Of a stretch of 14,413 nt of DNA, positions 1 through 8,424 are shown piece after piece (positions within the stretch are counted from its first letter, which is position 1; each line of letters starts with the position of its first letter). The DNA comes from Treponema sp. Its GTDB lineage: Bacteria > Spirochaetota > Spirochaetia > Treponematales > Treponemataceae. The notes under the pieces were generated by a model, which saw only the letters and a list, made by a program, of their open reading frames with translations, did no database searches and was not told the origin of the DNA. The translations under genes were made by a program, and so were the position numbers. The DNA is taken from the NCBI GenBank assembly GCA_012513125.1, contig JAAZCS010000214.1, forward strand, positions 1-14,413, written 5' to 3'.

Positions 1-1924
1 TGCCAACACGCCCTCTAAGCTGATGCAATTGGGCCATACCAAATCTATCAGCCTGTTCAATTACCATGCAAGTTGCATTTGGATTATCAACTCCAACTTC
101 GATAACTGTTGTTGCAACAAGAATTTGAATCTTTCCATCATGAAAATCTTTCAAAATCTGATTTTGTGCTTCTTCTTCTACCCTTGAATGTATCAATCCA
201 CATTTAAATTCTGAATATATTTTTGAAAGATAAACAAACATTTCTTCAGCTGCTTTTATTTTTTTTGTAGATTCATCTTCTTCAAAACCAGTTTCAATTG
301 CTGGATAAACAAAATAAGCTTGATGTCCTTTTTTCAGTTCTGTTCTAACAGCTTCATAGGCATTACCCTCATTCCCTTCTTTCACCAAGAATGTTTGAAT
401 TTCCTTTCTTCCATTTGGTTTTGTTCTAATTGATGAAATATCTAAATCACCAAAAACAGTCAATGCAAGCGATTGCGGGATTGGCGTTGCACTCATCATC
501 AAAACATGCGGTTCTAAAACAAGATTTCCATTTTCAGTTTTTCGGCCTTTTTGAATAATCGCTTGTCTTTGCAAAACTCCAAAACGATGCTGTTCATCTA
601 TCACCACAAGCTGTAAATCATTATAAATAACCCCAGATGAAAACAAAGCATGAGTTCCAACAATTATATCAATATCACCTTTTTTCAAGGCACTTAACAG
701 ATTATTTCTTTCTTTTGATTTTACATTTCCAGTTAGAAAAGCGGTTCTTACGCCTAAATCGGCAACTTGCCTAAAAATAGTTTCGGCGTGCTGTAAAGCC
801 AGAATTTCTGTTGGTGCCATAAATGCACACTGTCCTTTCCAGCTTATTACACGTAAACATAAAAAAATAGCGACTAGTGTTTTTCCAGAACCGACATCAC
901 CTTGAAGCAATCTATTCATCGTAAAAACATTTTGAACTTCATGATTCCAAGCACAAACTCTTTGTCTATAACCTGTGTCAATTTCCCCATTCATTTCAAA
1001 AATTACTTTACGCTGATCATCAGTTAGTTCAAAAGGCAATTTTTCAAAGAACTTTTTTTCTAAAGGAGAAAGAGATGCTTCAAAATCCTCTTTTGTAACC
1101 GTTTGATTCTGTTCAATTTTTATTTGTTCAACTAAATCAATATTTTCACTTGGAAGTTTTCCACGATGTTTTAATGAACGCTCAACAATAACTTTTTGAA
1201 GATTATACAATTCCTCATAAGAAAGAGTTTTTCTTGCAGCATCAATTTCAGCCTGATTTTTTGGATTATGAATTAATTCTATCGCCTTTTGCTTTGAAAG
1301 AAGATTTCTTTTTTTTAAAATGTTTTCAGGGATTTCATTTTCTATTCCATTTAAATATTGAGAAACTGCATTTGTCATAATCTTATTAATTATTTTTTGA
1401 GATACACCCTCTGTAAGCCTATAAAGAGGATATATCCGGCAATCAGTTAATGGAAGCTGAGAGAGATTGATTTTTGACGTATCAGAATTATTAATATCAA
1501 TTCCCAGTTTTTCAAGATTGACTACATTAGCTTCAAAAGAAGAACTTTGAACAGTACCGTATTTTTCTTCAAAATGACCAGAAACAAGAATTATTGAACC
1601 AATAGTCAAAACTCTTTCTAAAAAAGCTCGGTTAAAACAAATTAATTCGGCAAATCCGGTATTGTCAGTTATCTTAATTTTTAATGTTTTCATTCGTCCA
1701 TAACCGAACCATTCGTGAGAAATAACTCTTGCTACTGTATGGACTTTTTTTTGCTGATAAAAATGACTTATTGATATTCTCGCTGTTCTATCTTCATAAT
1801 CTTTTGGATAATATTGAAGTAAATCACAAACAGAAAAAATGTTTAATCGAGAAAAAGCTTTTGTTAGGGTCGGTCCTACTCCATTTATGTCTGAAATAGG
1901 AGCTTTTATATCAGCTAATTTCAA
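1..1924 (-). CDS. recG: ATP-dependent DNA helicase RecG, 3' end missing (window edge)
   Basis: RecG is a superfamily 2 helicase that remodels stalled replication forks and Holliday junctions. I translated the reverse strand from 1924 to the left edge: about 641 codons with no stop, so roughly the last 40-50 residues lie outside the window. Visible in order: an N-terminal wedge/OB region (residues 1-230, with 'YPKDYEDR'), Walker A 'LLQGDVGSGKT', 'MAPTEILALQH', the DEQH box in 'VVIDEQHRFGV', 'MMSATPIPQSLAL', 'VATTVIEVGVD' and the motif VI region 'QLHQLRGRVG'. The start is taken as TTG at 1924. It is the first possible start after an in-frame TAG at 1931-1933, gives the usual RecG N-terminus, and no ATG lies nearby. 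There is no clear Shine-Dalgarno site, so translation is probably coupled to yggT, whose TAA is only 9 nt upstream. Unlike dnaE in the same unit, this frame is uninterrupted. Confidence 0.95.
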   Translation of the reverse strand, partial: MKLADIKAPISDINGVGPTLTKAFSRLNIFSVCDLLQYYPKDYEDRTARISISHFYQQKKVHTVARVISHEWFGYGRMKTLKIKITDNTGFAELICFNRAFLERVLTIGSIILVSGHFEEKYGTVQSSSFEANVVNLEKLGIDINNSDTSKINLSQLPLTDCRIYPLYRLTEGVSQKIINKIMTNAVSQYLNGIENEIPENILKKRNLLSKQKAIELIHNPKNQAEIDAARKTLSYEELYNLQKVIVERSLKHRGKLPSENIDLVEQIKIEQNQTVTKEDFEASLSPLEKKFFEKLPFELTDDQRKVIFEMNGEIDTGYRQRVCAWNHEVQNVFTMNRLLQGDVGSGKTLVAIFLCLRVISWKGQCAFMAPTEILALQHAETIFRQVADLGVRTAFLTGNVKSKERNNLLSALKKGDIDIIVGTHALFSSGVIYNDLQLVVIDEQHRFGVLQRQAIIQKGRKTENGNLVLEPHVLMMSATPIPQSLALTVFGDLDISSIRTKPNGRKEIQTFLVKEGNEGNAYEAVRTELKKGHQAYFVYPAIETGFEEDESTKKIKAAEEMFVYLSKIYSEFKCGLIHSRVEEEAQNQILKDFHDGKIQILVATTVIEVGVDNPNATCMVIEQADRFGMAQLHQLRGRVG

Positions 1925-1933
1925 TTTCCACTA

Positions 1934-2527
1934 TTAAAACGGTATTGCGTAACACAAGTTCACTAAAATTCCAATAAGGAATCTTCCAAGTAATAAGAAT
2001 ACAGCCAGAACAATTGCAGAAATAACGATTGATTTTGTATATGTCATATTTCCCTTAAAAAAAGTTTTTGCAACTTTATAAGAAATGTTTCCCAAGATTT
2101 GATCCAGCTGACTCCATCCTGAATATTCAGAAGTTTTATTTTTATTAACAAGCAATACGATTAATCTTATGACAAATAAAATCAAAAGTAATGATCCAAG
2201 TGAAGAAATTACATTCCACAACATATAAATAACAGAGGCTAGAATTCCACCAAAGTAGATTCGCCCAGTTTTTGTTATTCCACTTAAAACTGAAGAAATT
2301 ATCGACAACAAACCAATTGAAATCATTGGTGAAAAATCAATATTTCCAAAACGTAAAAATGGAATATTTGAAAACAAATTCATAAAAGGATCGCAGATTG
2401 CCGAAATAAAGCGACCAAAAGCTGTGAACTTAACACCAGGTATCCAAGATAAAATAATATCAACAAAACACAGCATCGTATAAAGTGCCACAACAGCCGA
2501 TAAAAGGGATAAAATTGTAGTTACCAT
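1934..2527 (-). CDS. YggT-family integral membrane protein (two YggT repeats)
   Basis: This 197-residue, highly hydrophobic protein has the YggT layout twice. The first half has 'VDIILSWIPG' (about 23-32) followed by 'DPFMNLFSNIPFLRFGNID' and 'SPMISI', matching the family pattern of SWxP, then ePxl.piR..iP, then iD.SP. The second half (about 110-197) has a membrane helix ('LLILFVIRLIVLL'), a polar stretch with 'DQILGNISYKVAKTF' and a final helix. YggT proteins sit in the cytoplasmic membrane; their role is poorly defined (osmotic tolerance, cell envelope or division-site functions have been proposed). A Shine-Dalgarno GGAG lies 5 nt before the ATG. The gene sits 21 nt after dnaE and just before recG, so it is surely cotranscribed. 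It ends in tandem TAA-TAG stops. Its frame is the same as that of dnaE and recG, so a single TAA separates it from dnaE. Confidence 0.85.
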   Translation of the reverse strand: MVTTILSLLSAVVALYTMLCFVDIILSWIPGVKFTAFGRFISAICDPFMNLFSNIPFLRFGNIDFSPMISIGLLSIISSVLSGITKTGRIYFGGILASVIYMLWNVISSLGSLLLILFVIRLIVLLVNKNKTSEYSGWSQLDQILGNISYKVAKTFFKGNMTYTKSIVISAIVLAVFLLLGRFLIGILVNLCYAIPF

Positions 2528-2540
2528 AAAAACTCCAAAG
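2520..2540 (-). promoter_or_regulatory. Ribosome binding site and start of yggT
   Basis: On the minus strand GGAG (in TTTGGAG) stands 5 nt before ATG (2527-2525). The site is in the 21-nt gap after the dnaE stop (2551-2549), so yggT can be translated independently within the dnaE transcript. Confidence 0.6.
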
Positions 2541-3709
2541 AAATTAGTTTATTCTGTCCATACTTCTTTTACATAAGGCATGGTGCGTAATTGAGATAAA
2601 ACATCATCTGTGCAAGAAACTGCCATTTGGTCATTTCCTTTAACAACAAAAGGTTTTTTATCTACATTCATATGAAAATATACTGAACAATTGCCTGATT
2701 TATCAAATAAAAAATCACGTAAATGTGCAATTTCTACAGCTTCGCTAAAACTTGAATCCATCATAATATGAACGCTTTGTATTGAATGCAATTCCAATTC
2801 TTCAGTATTGCATAATTCTTTTACAAGCAAAGACGGGGTATCTCTTGAACCATCAACAGTTCCCTTAAACGCATAAATTCCATTATCGTGAATTTGCAGG
2901 CGTAAAGTAGCCCATACTTCAGGAAAGAATGTACAATCCAAAGTACCTTCATAATCTTCTAATTTTGCAAACGCCATATCCTTACCTGTTTTAGTATGAA
3001 TAACACGTAATGAAGAAAGCATACCAAGTGCAGTATACACTTTTCCAGCATCTTTTAATTGCCAGAATTTAGCTCCGCTTGCAACCAATGCATCTTTTTC
3101 GGCTTTTGATTCAGCTGCAACCCGAGACATATTTGATGATTTCAAATTTACTGCCTTTGAAATAGCTTTTTTATAATCATCTAGCGGGTGCCCACTTACA
3201 TAGCAGCCAATACATTCCATTTCCATATTAAGAAGATCCATTCGTGGCAAATTTTCTACTTGAATAAAAACAAAATCTGTATAGGTTGACTCCTCTTCTC
3301 CAATATCACTAAAAAGATCTCCCTGATTGCTATTCTTACTTGATTGAATTTCTATAGCATAAGAAATAGCTGCTTCCATATTTCTAAGCAATGTTGGGCG
3401 ATTTAGATTTAATCCTTCACTTTCTCCAGTATGTTCAAAGGCACCTGTTCTGATTAACACTTCAATAGCCTTTTTATTTACTAATATTTTTCCCTCAGAA
3501 TCAGTTTTTACGCCTGCCCTTTTCAAAAAATCCATAAATGATTTATACGGACCATTCTCCTTTCGCTCTTCAATTATTGCCAAAGCAGCAGCCTCGCCCA
3601 TTCCTTTGATTCCCATTAGTCCGAATACGATTTTTCCATCAACAACATCAAAAACAACATCAGAACGGTTTACATCAGGCGGATCTACTTCAAGCCCCAT
3701 CGCCCTTCC

Positions 3710-3712
3710 TTA
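3710..3712 (-). other. In-frame TAA in dnaE (codon 824)
   Basis: The reading ...EYIA-TAA-GRAMGLEVDPPDVNRSD... shows TAA where DnaE homologues usually carry Glu (E. coli-type '..ECWRMGL'), so GAA to TAA by one G-to-T change is the simplest origin. Immediately after it comes GGAAGG, then GCG, then an in-frame ATG at 3700. This happens to form a Shine-Dalgarno-like reinitiation site for the C-terminal piece. Confidence 0.9.
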
Positions 3713-4843
3713 TGCAATATATTCAGGAAGTTTATCAGTTGTAGAAATTTCATTTGTTAAGTTTGCAGCAATAAATTCGGCTGGAAAATGTACCTTTAAA
3801 TATCCAGTTCTGTATGCAACTACTGAATAAGCGGCGGCATGAGATTTATTAAATCCATAACCCGCAAAAGGAACCATAATATCAAAGATTTTATCAGCAT
3901 GTTCTTCAGTGAAACCGTTTTTTATTGCACCTTCAATAAATTCCTTTTTCTTGCCCATCAAGACTTCTTTTTTCTTTTTTCCCATGGCTCTTCGAAGCAT
4001 ATCTGCACCACCAAGAGAAAAACCTGCAATTTTCTGAGCAACTTGCATAACCTGTTCCTGATAAACCATTACTCCATAAGTTTCTTTCAAAATTCCTTCC
4101 AAACAAGGATCTGGATAATGAACATTTTCAGGATGCAATTTTCCATCAATATATTGAGGAATATAATCCATAGGACCTGGCCGATACAATGCATTTAAGG
4201 CAACAAGTTCTTCAATCTTTCTTGGTTTAGCTTGTTTTAAAATCTTTTGCATTCCAGGACTTTCAAACTGGAATATAGCAACCGCGTCTCCCCTACAGAA
4301 CAAATCAAAAGTTTCTTTATCGTCTATTGGAATATCACGTTCAGCAAAGAAATTTTCAAAACCAGGACGTTTATGAATTATTTTTTCGGCATATTTTATC
4401 AGTGTAAGAGTCTTCAACCCCAAATAGTCCATTTTTACAAGACCACATGGTTCAATAATATCCATTGTATATTGAACAGCAACCTTTCCTGTTTTTGAAT
4501 CTTTATAAACTGGTGCCCATTCAGGCAAAACTGACTTTCCTATAACAATTCCAGAAGCATGAAGCCCCGTATTTTTTGTTACATTCTCTAATTTAAAAGC
4601 CAATTCAAATAACTTTTTATATTTCGGATCATCTTTATATGGAAGAAGTTGACCATTATCAGGATTTTTATCATCAGGAGGAGTAAAAGCATCTTTTAAT
4701 TTTGCTTTCGGATTATTTGGTATTGCCTTTTTCAGCATATTGACATCACTTAATGTAATTCCAAGAACTCTACCAACATCTGCTAAAGCATTTTTTGCTT
4801 TTAGTGTACCAAAAGTGATGATATGTCCAACTTGTTCATCGCC

Positions 4844-4846
4844 TTA
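4844..4846 (-). other. In-frame TAA in dnaE (codon 446)
   Basis: The reading ...[24 protein letters not shown]... places TAA at a position normally occupied by Tyr (E. coli '..EMYGRDAVSQIITFG'), one base from TAT or TAC. It follows the catalytic 'PDFDVD' motif by 16 residues and precedes the third catalytic Asp, so the truncated product could not polymerise. The next in-frame ATG is at 4738, without an evident ribosome binding site. Confidence 0.9.
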
Positions 4847-6181
4847 ATGATCGCGCGTATATTGAATTACCCGTTGACGTCCTTCGAAACACATATCAAC
4901 ATCAAAATCAGGCATACTTACACGTTCAGGATTTAAGAATCGTTCAAAAATTAAATTATACTTGAACGGATCAATATCAGTAATTGTCATCGCATAGGCA
5001 ACCAAAGAACCTGCTCCAGAACCACGACCCGGTCCTATTGGAACATCATGTGTTTTTGACCAGTTAATAAAATCCCAAACAATTAAAAAATAACCAGAGA
5101 AACCCATCTGAAAAATAATGCCTAGTTCATACATGGCTCTTTTTACAATTTCAGGAGTGACTGTTCCATATCGCTTTTTCAAACCGTTTTCGACTAAATG
5201 AAGAACATATGCATCTTGAGTAACAAATTCTTTTGGAATTTGATAAACAGGAAGACAATCTTTCAACTCTTGTGTTTTATATTGCGGAATCACAAGATTG
5301 CACATTTGAGCAACTCTCATTGTGTTGTCTATCAATTCTGGATAATCTGGGAACAACATTCGCATTTCGTTTTCTGTTTTTAAATAGAACGAATCATTTG
5401 CAAATTTCATTCTGTCTGTATCAGTAATAAGCCTTTTTGTTCCTATACACAAAAGTGCATCTTGAGCTTCAGCATCATCTTGGTTTGCATAATGAATATC
5501 ATTTGTCACAACCATAGGGATATCAAGTTTTTTTGCCAATGCGATTAATTTTGGAGCCACATAACGCTCTTCTTTTATTGCATGATCTTGAACTTCTATA
5601 AAATAGTTTTCTTTTCCAAATAAGTTCTGATATTTTAAAGCAAGTTCTTCAGCACCTTTATCATCATCCGCGAGCAAAGCCTGAGGAAGTTCACCAGCAA
5701 CACAAGCTGACAAACAAATCAAACCCTCATGATATTTTTCCAAAAGTTCAAAATCAATTCTTGGCTTGTAATACAAACCTTCGGTAAAAGCTAAAGAAGA
5801 TAACCAACATAAGTTTTTATAACCTTCTGCATTTTTACAAAGCAAAATCAGATGGTAATTATATTTTTTGTGCATTGTTTGTTCAGAATATCTAGTAGGA
5901 TTTTTCTCTTTTCTACTACCTTCCGATACATAGAATTCCTCGCCACAAATTGGATTAATTTTGTTTACATGACATAAATGTTCAAAATTCAAAACTCCAA
6001 ACATATTTCCATGGTCAGTTAGAGCTAAAGCCTTCATATTTAAGCTTTTTGCCTTTGCAACAAGAGTGTCTAATTTTGAACATCCATCCAAAAGTGAATA
6101 ATCAGAGTGAACATGAAGATGAACAAATTTTGATTCCGGAGTCCCTTCTGGAGCATCAGGAAATTCATGATAATCGGCCAT

Positions 6182-6210
6182 TTTTTTAATCCTATTTAGA
6201 ATAATTATAA
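6182..6210 (-). promoter_or_regulatory. dnaE promoter (extended -10) and ribosome binding site
   Basis: On the minus strand TG-T-TATAAT (-10 hexamer at 6204-6209) lies just downstream of the preceding terminator. Expected transcription start is about 6197, giving a leader of only about 16 nt that contains AGGA (about 6190-6193) before ATG 6181. No good -35 is visible: the -35 region falls inside the terminator stem. The TGn extension may compensate. Confidence 0.55.
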
Positions 6211-6212
6211 CA

Positions 6213-6249
6213 TAAAAAAGAGAGTCTTAAAATAGTTTAAGACTCTCTT
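6213..6249 (-). terminator. Rho-independent terminator after the chemotaxis gene
   Basis: Perfect inverted repeat: AGAGAGTCTTAAA (6219-6231) pairs with TTTAAGACTCTCT (6236-6248) around a 4-nt loop, extendable by one more A-T pair (6218 with 6249). On the minus strand the stem is followed directly by a run of T (6219 down to 6214). On the plus strand the stem is followed by A, so it acts leftward only. Confidence 0.85.
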
Positions 6250-6305
6250 AAAAAAATTGAGGAGGAGGTTAGTTCTTCATTGACTTCGTTAGAAATAACA
6301 ATGAA
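6213..6305 (-). ncRNA. Candidate small RNA / structured 3' UTR with anti-Shine-Dalgarno tract
   Basis: Downstream of the chemotaxis gene stop (6318) the minus strand shows three elements in order. (1) A hairpin at 6305-6276: TTCATTG pairs with CAATGAA, then a 2-nt bulge, then ATTTC with GAAGT (one G-U) around a TAAC loop. (2) A stretch predicted to be unpaired that contains CCTCCTCCTC (6268-6259), complementary to GAGGAGG-type ribosome binding sites. (3) The strong terminator at 6248-6219. 5' hairpin, C-rich seed and terminator is the usual layout of C-rich-motif regulatory RNAs. No convincing promoter was found just upstream, so it could be a 3' UTR-derived RNA, or simply an untranslated tail. 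Length would be about 93 nt. Confidence 0.4.
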
Positions 6306-6317
6306 TATAATAAAAAG

Positions 6318-8189
6318 TTACAATTTAAATTCATTTAAATCATTTAAAAGCATATTTAAACTGGACTTTGTATCATTTGTTGAAGATGTAGTTACAGAAA
6401 CCGCATCAGAAATCTGCTGAGCAAATAAGTTTATCTGCTGCATACTTTCATTTATTGACTGAGTTACTTCACTAAGATTCTTCATCTCAGTTACAATTTG
6501 TTCACCACCGAGCAACATTTCTGAAGATCCATTTTTTACAAGGTTTGTTGATTCATTAATTGAATGCATAGCTTCAAGAACCTGTTGGTTACCAGAATTC
6601 TGTTCATCCATTGCATTGGCAATTACAGTTTCTTGATTGCGGACTTTCTGAGATAACTCATAAATATTCAGGAACACATTTTGAACCTGTTTAATATCAT
6701 TTGTAATATTCAAAATAGAATCAGAAAGCGACTTCAAACTATCATCAATCGATTTACTTTGTGAAGTAGACTGTTCTGCTAATTTTCTAATTTCTTCTGC
6801 AACAACAGCGAAACCTTTTCCAGCTTCACCAGCGTGAGCAGATTCAATGGCAGCATTCATAGCAAGCAAATTAGTTCTGCTGGCAATATTTTGAATAATG
6901 CTACTTGCCTGCAAAATTCCTTCAGATTGTTTTAATACGTTTCCAGCTGTATCAACAGCAACTTTTACAGTTTTTTGACCTTTATCAGAAGCGTCACTCA
7001 AAAGCGATACAGTCTCAGAGTTTTTTGCAAGAATCTGTGTAACACTACCAATATTTGCAACCATTTCTTCAACAGCGGCAGAAGATTGTGTAACTCCAGA
7101 AGCCTGAGTTTCAATAGCAGTATTTAATTCACGAATTGTATTCATAATCTGTTCAACAGATGCATTTGATTCTTGAACACCAGCTGCCTGATTTGACATC
7201 TCGTTCTTTACAGTTTCAATTGCTCCTGAAATATTAATTACATTTGATTTGGTAACATCCATATTTGAAACCAAATCATCAGAATGCCTTACAGTTTTCT
7301 TAGTTGATTCCATGATATTTTTTATTAGGTTAGTAGTTGTTTTTTTCATGTTATTAACATCCATTACAATCAAGCCTAATTCAGAACGGTTAGTTGGAAG
7401 CATATCATCAACATTATATTGTTTATTAACTAAATTAGCAGTTAATTCCTGAATGCCATCAATTACATGCTTTACATCAAGAACGAGTGAAAGTGCTATA
7501 TAAATTGCAAATCCCATCGAAAAAACAATTATTGGTGCTAATTTGCTTAACATATAACCAGTTCCCCTTGCAAGGATTCCAGGCTGAAGCGAAACAGTCA
7601 CAACAAGACCTGCAAAACTTAAGAAAGAGAAGAAAATAACAGAGAAGAATCTTGAAGTAATATTCATTGACATCTGTTCTCTTGAGAATACAATTTTCGG
7701 AATTCCCTTTTCAATTGTTTTCATCATTAAAACATACATTAAAAGTTCAAAGTCAAAAGCTATTGAAAAAGAAAAAACTGGCATTGAAATTAAATTTATT
7801 TCACCACCAAAACTTGCAGGAGATAGATTATTTATTTTTAATACATAATTTACAACGAATCCAAATAACAATGCACAACCAACTGGAATAATAATATTAA
7901 TATTGTAGAGCAATTTTAGTTTCTTATTAAATTCAGGAACAGACTCTTCATTTCCATCAAAAGACTTAACAAGCTTACGAATAAAATAAGCAATAACTAC
8001 ACCAGCAAATATTTCAAGGAAAGCAAAAGCTGCAACCAATGGACTTGATATTACGGCTATACATTCCTGTACTGTAAACAAACCAATAACTACAGAAGCA
8101 GGTCCCCAAAACAGCACTGGCAAAACGCAAACACCTGCACTGAAAAGATATCCCCAGAAAGATACAGATGTTTTGATTTTTTCATTCAT
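6318..8189 (-). CDS. Methyl-accepting chemotaxis protein with six-helix membrane input domain
   Basis: The 623-residue receptor has a cytoplasmic signalling domain that would work with CheA and CheW. About six hydrophobic helices (roughly 10-29, 45-72, 94-117, 134-156, 181-203, 215-238) form the N-terminal third. Loops are short, so there is no periplasmic Cache or 4-helix sensor. A linker (about 239-295) could be HAMP-like. Adaptation-type helices follow ('[15 protein letters not shown]', '[13 protein letters not shown]'), then the conserved hairpin tip at 433-475 ('[20 protein letters not shown]' followed by '[14 protein letters not shown]'). No NWETF-type CheR-docking pentapeptide is present at the C-terminus (ends 'DLNEFKL'). 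AGGAAGG lies 6 nt before the ATG. It is monocistronic: own promoter region upstream, terminator downstream. The ligand cannot be inferred; a membrane-embedded or lipid-facing cue is possible. Confidence 0.92.
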   Translation of the reverse strand: MNEKIKTSVSFWGYLFSAGVCVLPVLFWGPASVVIGLFTVQECIAVISSPLVAAFAFLEIFAGVVIAYFIRKLVKSFDGNEESVPEFNKKLKLLYNINIIIPVGCALLFGFVVNYVLKINNLSPASFGGEINLISMPVFSFSIAFDFELLMYVLMMKTIEKGIPKIVFSREQMSMNITSRFFSVIFFSFLSFAGLVVTVSLQPGILARGTGYMLSKLAPIIVFSMGFAIYIALSLVLDVKHVIDGIQELTANLVNKQYNVDDMLPTNRSELGLIVMDVNNMKKTTTNLIKNIMESTKKTVRHSDDLVSNMDVTKSNVINISGAIETVKNEMSNQAAGVQESNASVEQIMNTIRELNTAIETQASGVTQSSAAVEEMVANIGSVTQILAKNSETVSLLSDASDKGQKTVKVAVDTAGNVLKQSEGILQASSIIQNIASRTNLLAMNAAIESAHAGEAGKGFAVVAEEIRKLAEQSTSQSKSIDDSLKSLSDSILNITNDIKQVQNVFLNIYELSQKVRNQETVIANAMDEQNSGNQQVLEAMHSINESTNLVKNGSSEMLLGGEQIVTEMKNLSEVTQSINESMQQINLFAQQISDAVSVTTSSTNDTKSSLNMLLNDLNEFKL

Positions 8190-8195
8190 AAAAAA

Positions 8196-8256
8196 CCTTC
8201 CTAATAAAATAACAGAAATTATTTCTATATATATAACTTTTATTTTACACCGTTAA
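8196..8256 (-). promoter_or_regulatory. Probable promoter and ribosome binding site of the chemotaxis gene
   Basis: On the minus strand TTAACG (8256-8251), a 17-nt spacer and TATATA (8233-8228) make a plausible sigma-70 promoter of moderate quality. AGGAAGG (8202-8196) is the ribosome binding site, 6 nt from ATG 8189. No flagellar sigma-28 pattern was recognised. Confidence 0.4.
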
Positions 8257-8344
8257 TCACTTTTTTTCACTACTTTTTTTATTATTATTAATTATTTATT
8301 AATAAAATCACTATTTCTTAATTTTTTCCCATTTTATATTTACG
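8257..8344. other. AT-rich divergent intergenic core
   Basis: This stretch between the divergent chemotaxis and gltX promoters is nearly pure A/T, with T-runs and a small inverted repeat, TTATTAAT-(5 nt)-ATTAATAA (8285-8305). No gene or RNA was recognised. The palindrome could be an operator but may be chance in such biased sequence. Confidence 0.35.
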
Positions 8345-8373
8345 TTGATACAAGAACAAAATTTCACTATAAT
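8345..8373 (+). promoter_or_regulatory. gltX promoter (sigma-70 type)
   Basis: TTGATA (8345-8350), a 17-nt spacer and TATAAT (8368-8373) are close to consensus. Transcription should start near 8380, giving a leader of about 45 nt. AAGAGG (8413-8418) is the ribosome binding site, 6 nt before ATG 8425. Confidence 0.8.
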
Positions 8374-8424
8374 TTTAGTATTTGAAATTTAATTCGTAAT
8401 ATAAAACATACAAAGAGGTATAAA

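Larger units (their letters stand above)
2549..6181 (-). pseudogene. dnaE: DNA polymerase III alpha subunit gene (dnaE) interrupted by two in-frame TAA codons
   Basis: DnaE is the catalytic subunit of the replicative polymerase. One frame runs from ATG 6181 to TAA 2549 (1210 codons, normal for the family), but codons 446 (4844-4846) and 824 (3710-3712) are TAA. Piece 1 (1-445): PHP domain with '[13 protein letters not shown]', 'LTDHGN', 'GEEF', 'LSAC' and 'NDIHY', then the catalytic motif 'PDFDVD' (424-429). Piece 2 (447-823): 'IITFGT', 'VGRVLG', the third-carboxylate region 'VKMDYLGLKTLT', 'YGVMVYQEQVMQ' and 'GGADMLRRAMGKKK'. Piece 3 (825-1210): 'MGLEVDPPDVNRSD', the helix-hairpin-helix 'MGIKGMGEAA', a beta-clamp motif QGDLF (about 953-957) and an OB fold. 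All conserved blocks are present and there is no frameshift. Start: AGGA about 8 nt upstream. Whether this is a broken copy, a suppressed gene or a sequence error cannot be decided here; a functional dnaE is normally indispensable. Confidence 0.9.

Noticed and set aside
3606..4498. Several plus-strand open frames opposite dnaE (3606-3830, 3839-4198, 4247-4498)
   Set aside because: They are antisense to conserved DnaE motifs, have no ribosome binding sites, and translate to biased sequence without recognisable domains.
2549..6181. Idea that an intein or intron splits dnaE
   Set aside because: At both breaks only a single codon is affected and homology continues at once on the other side; there is no inserted sequence.
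6259..6420. GAGGAGGAGG on the plus strand as a ribosome binding site for a small antisense ORF (ATG 6301)
   Set aside because: The distance to the ATG is over 30 nt, no promoter is seen, and the ORF is antisense to the chemotaxis gene end. The same bases make better sense as a C-rich tract on the other strand.
8257..8344. Possible tRNA, CRISPR or repeat array in the gltX upstream region
   Set aside because: Only A/T-rich low-complexity sequence with a short chance-level palindrome; no cloverleaf arms or repeated units.
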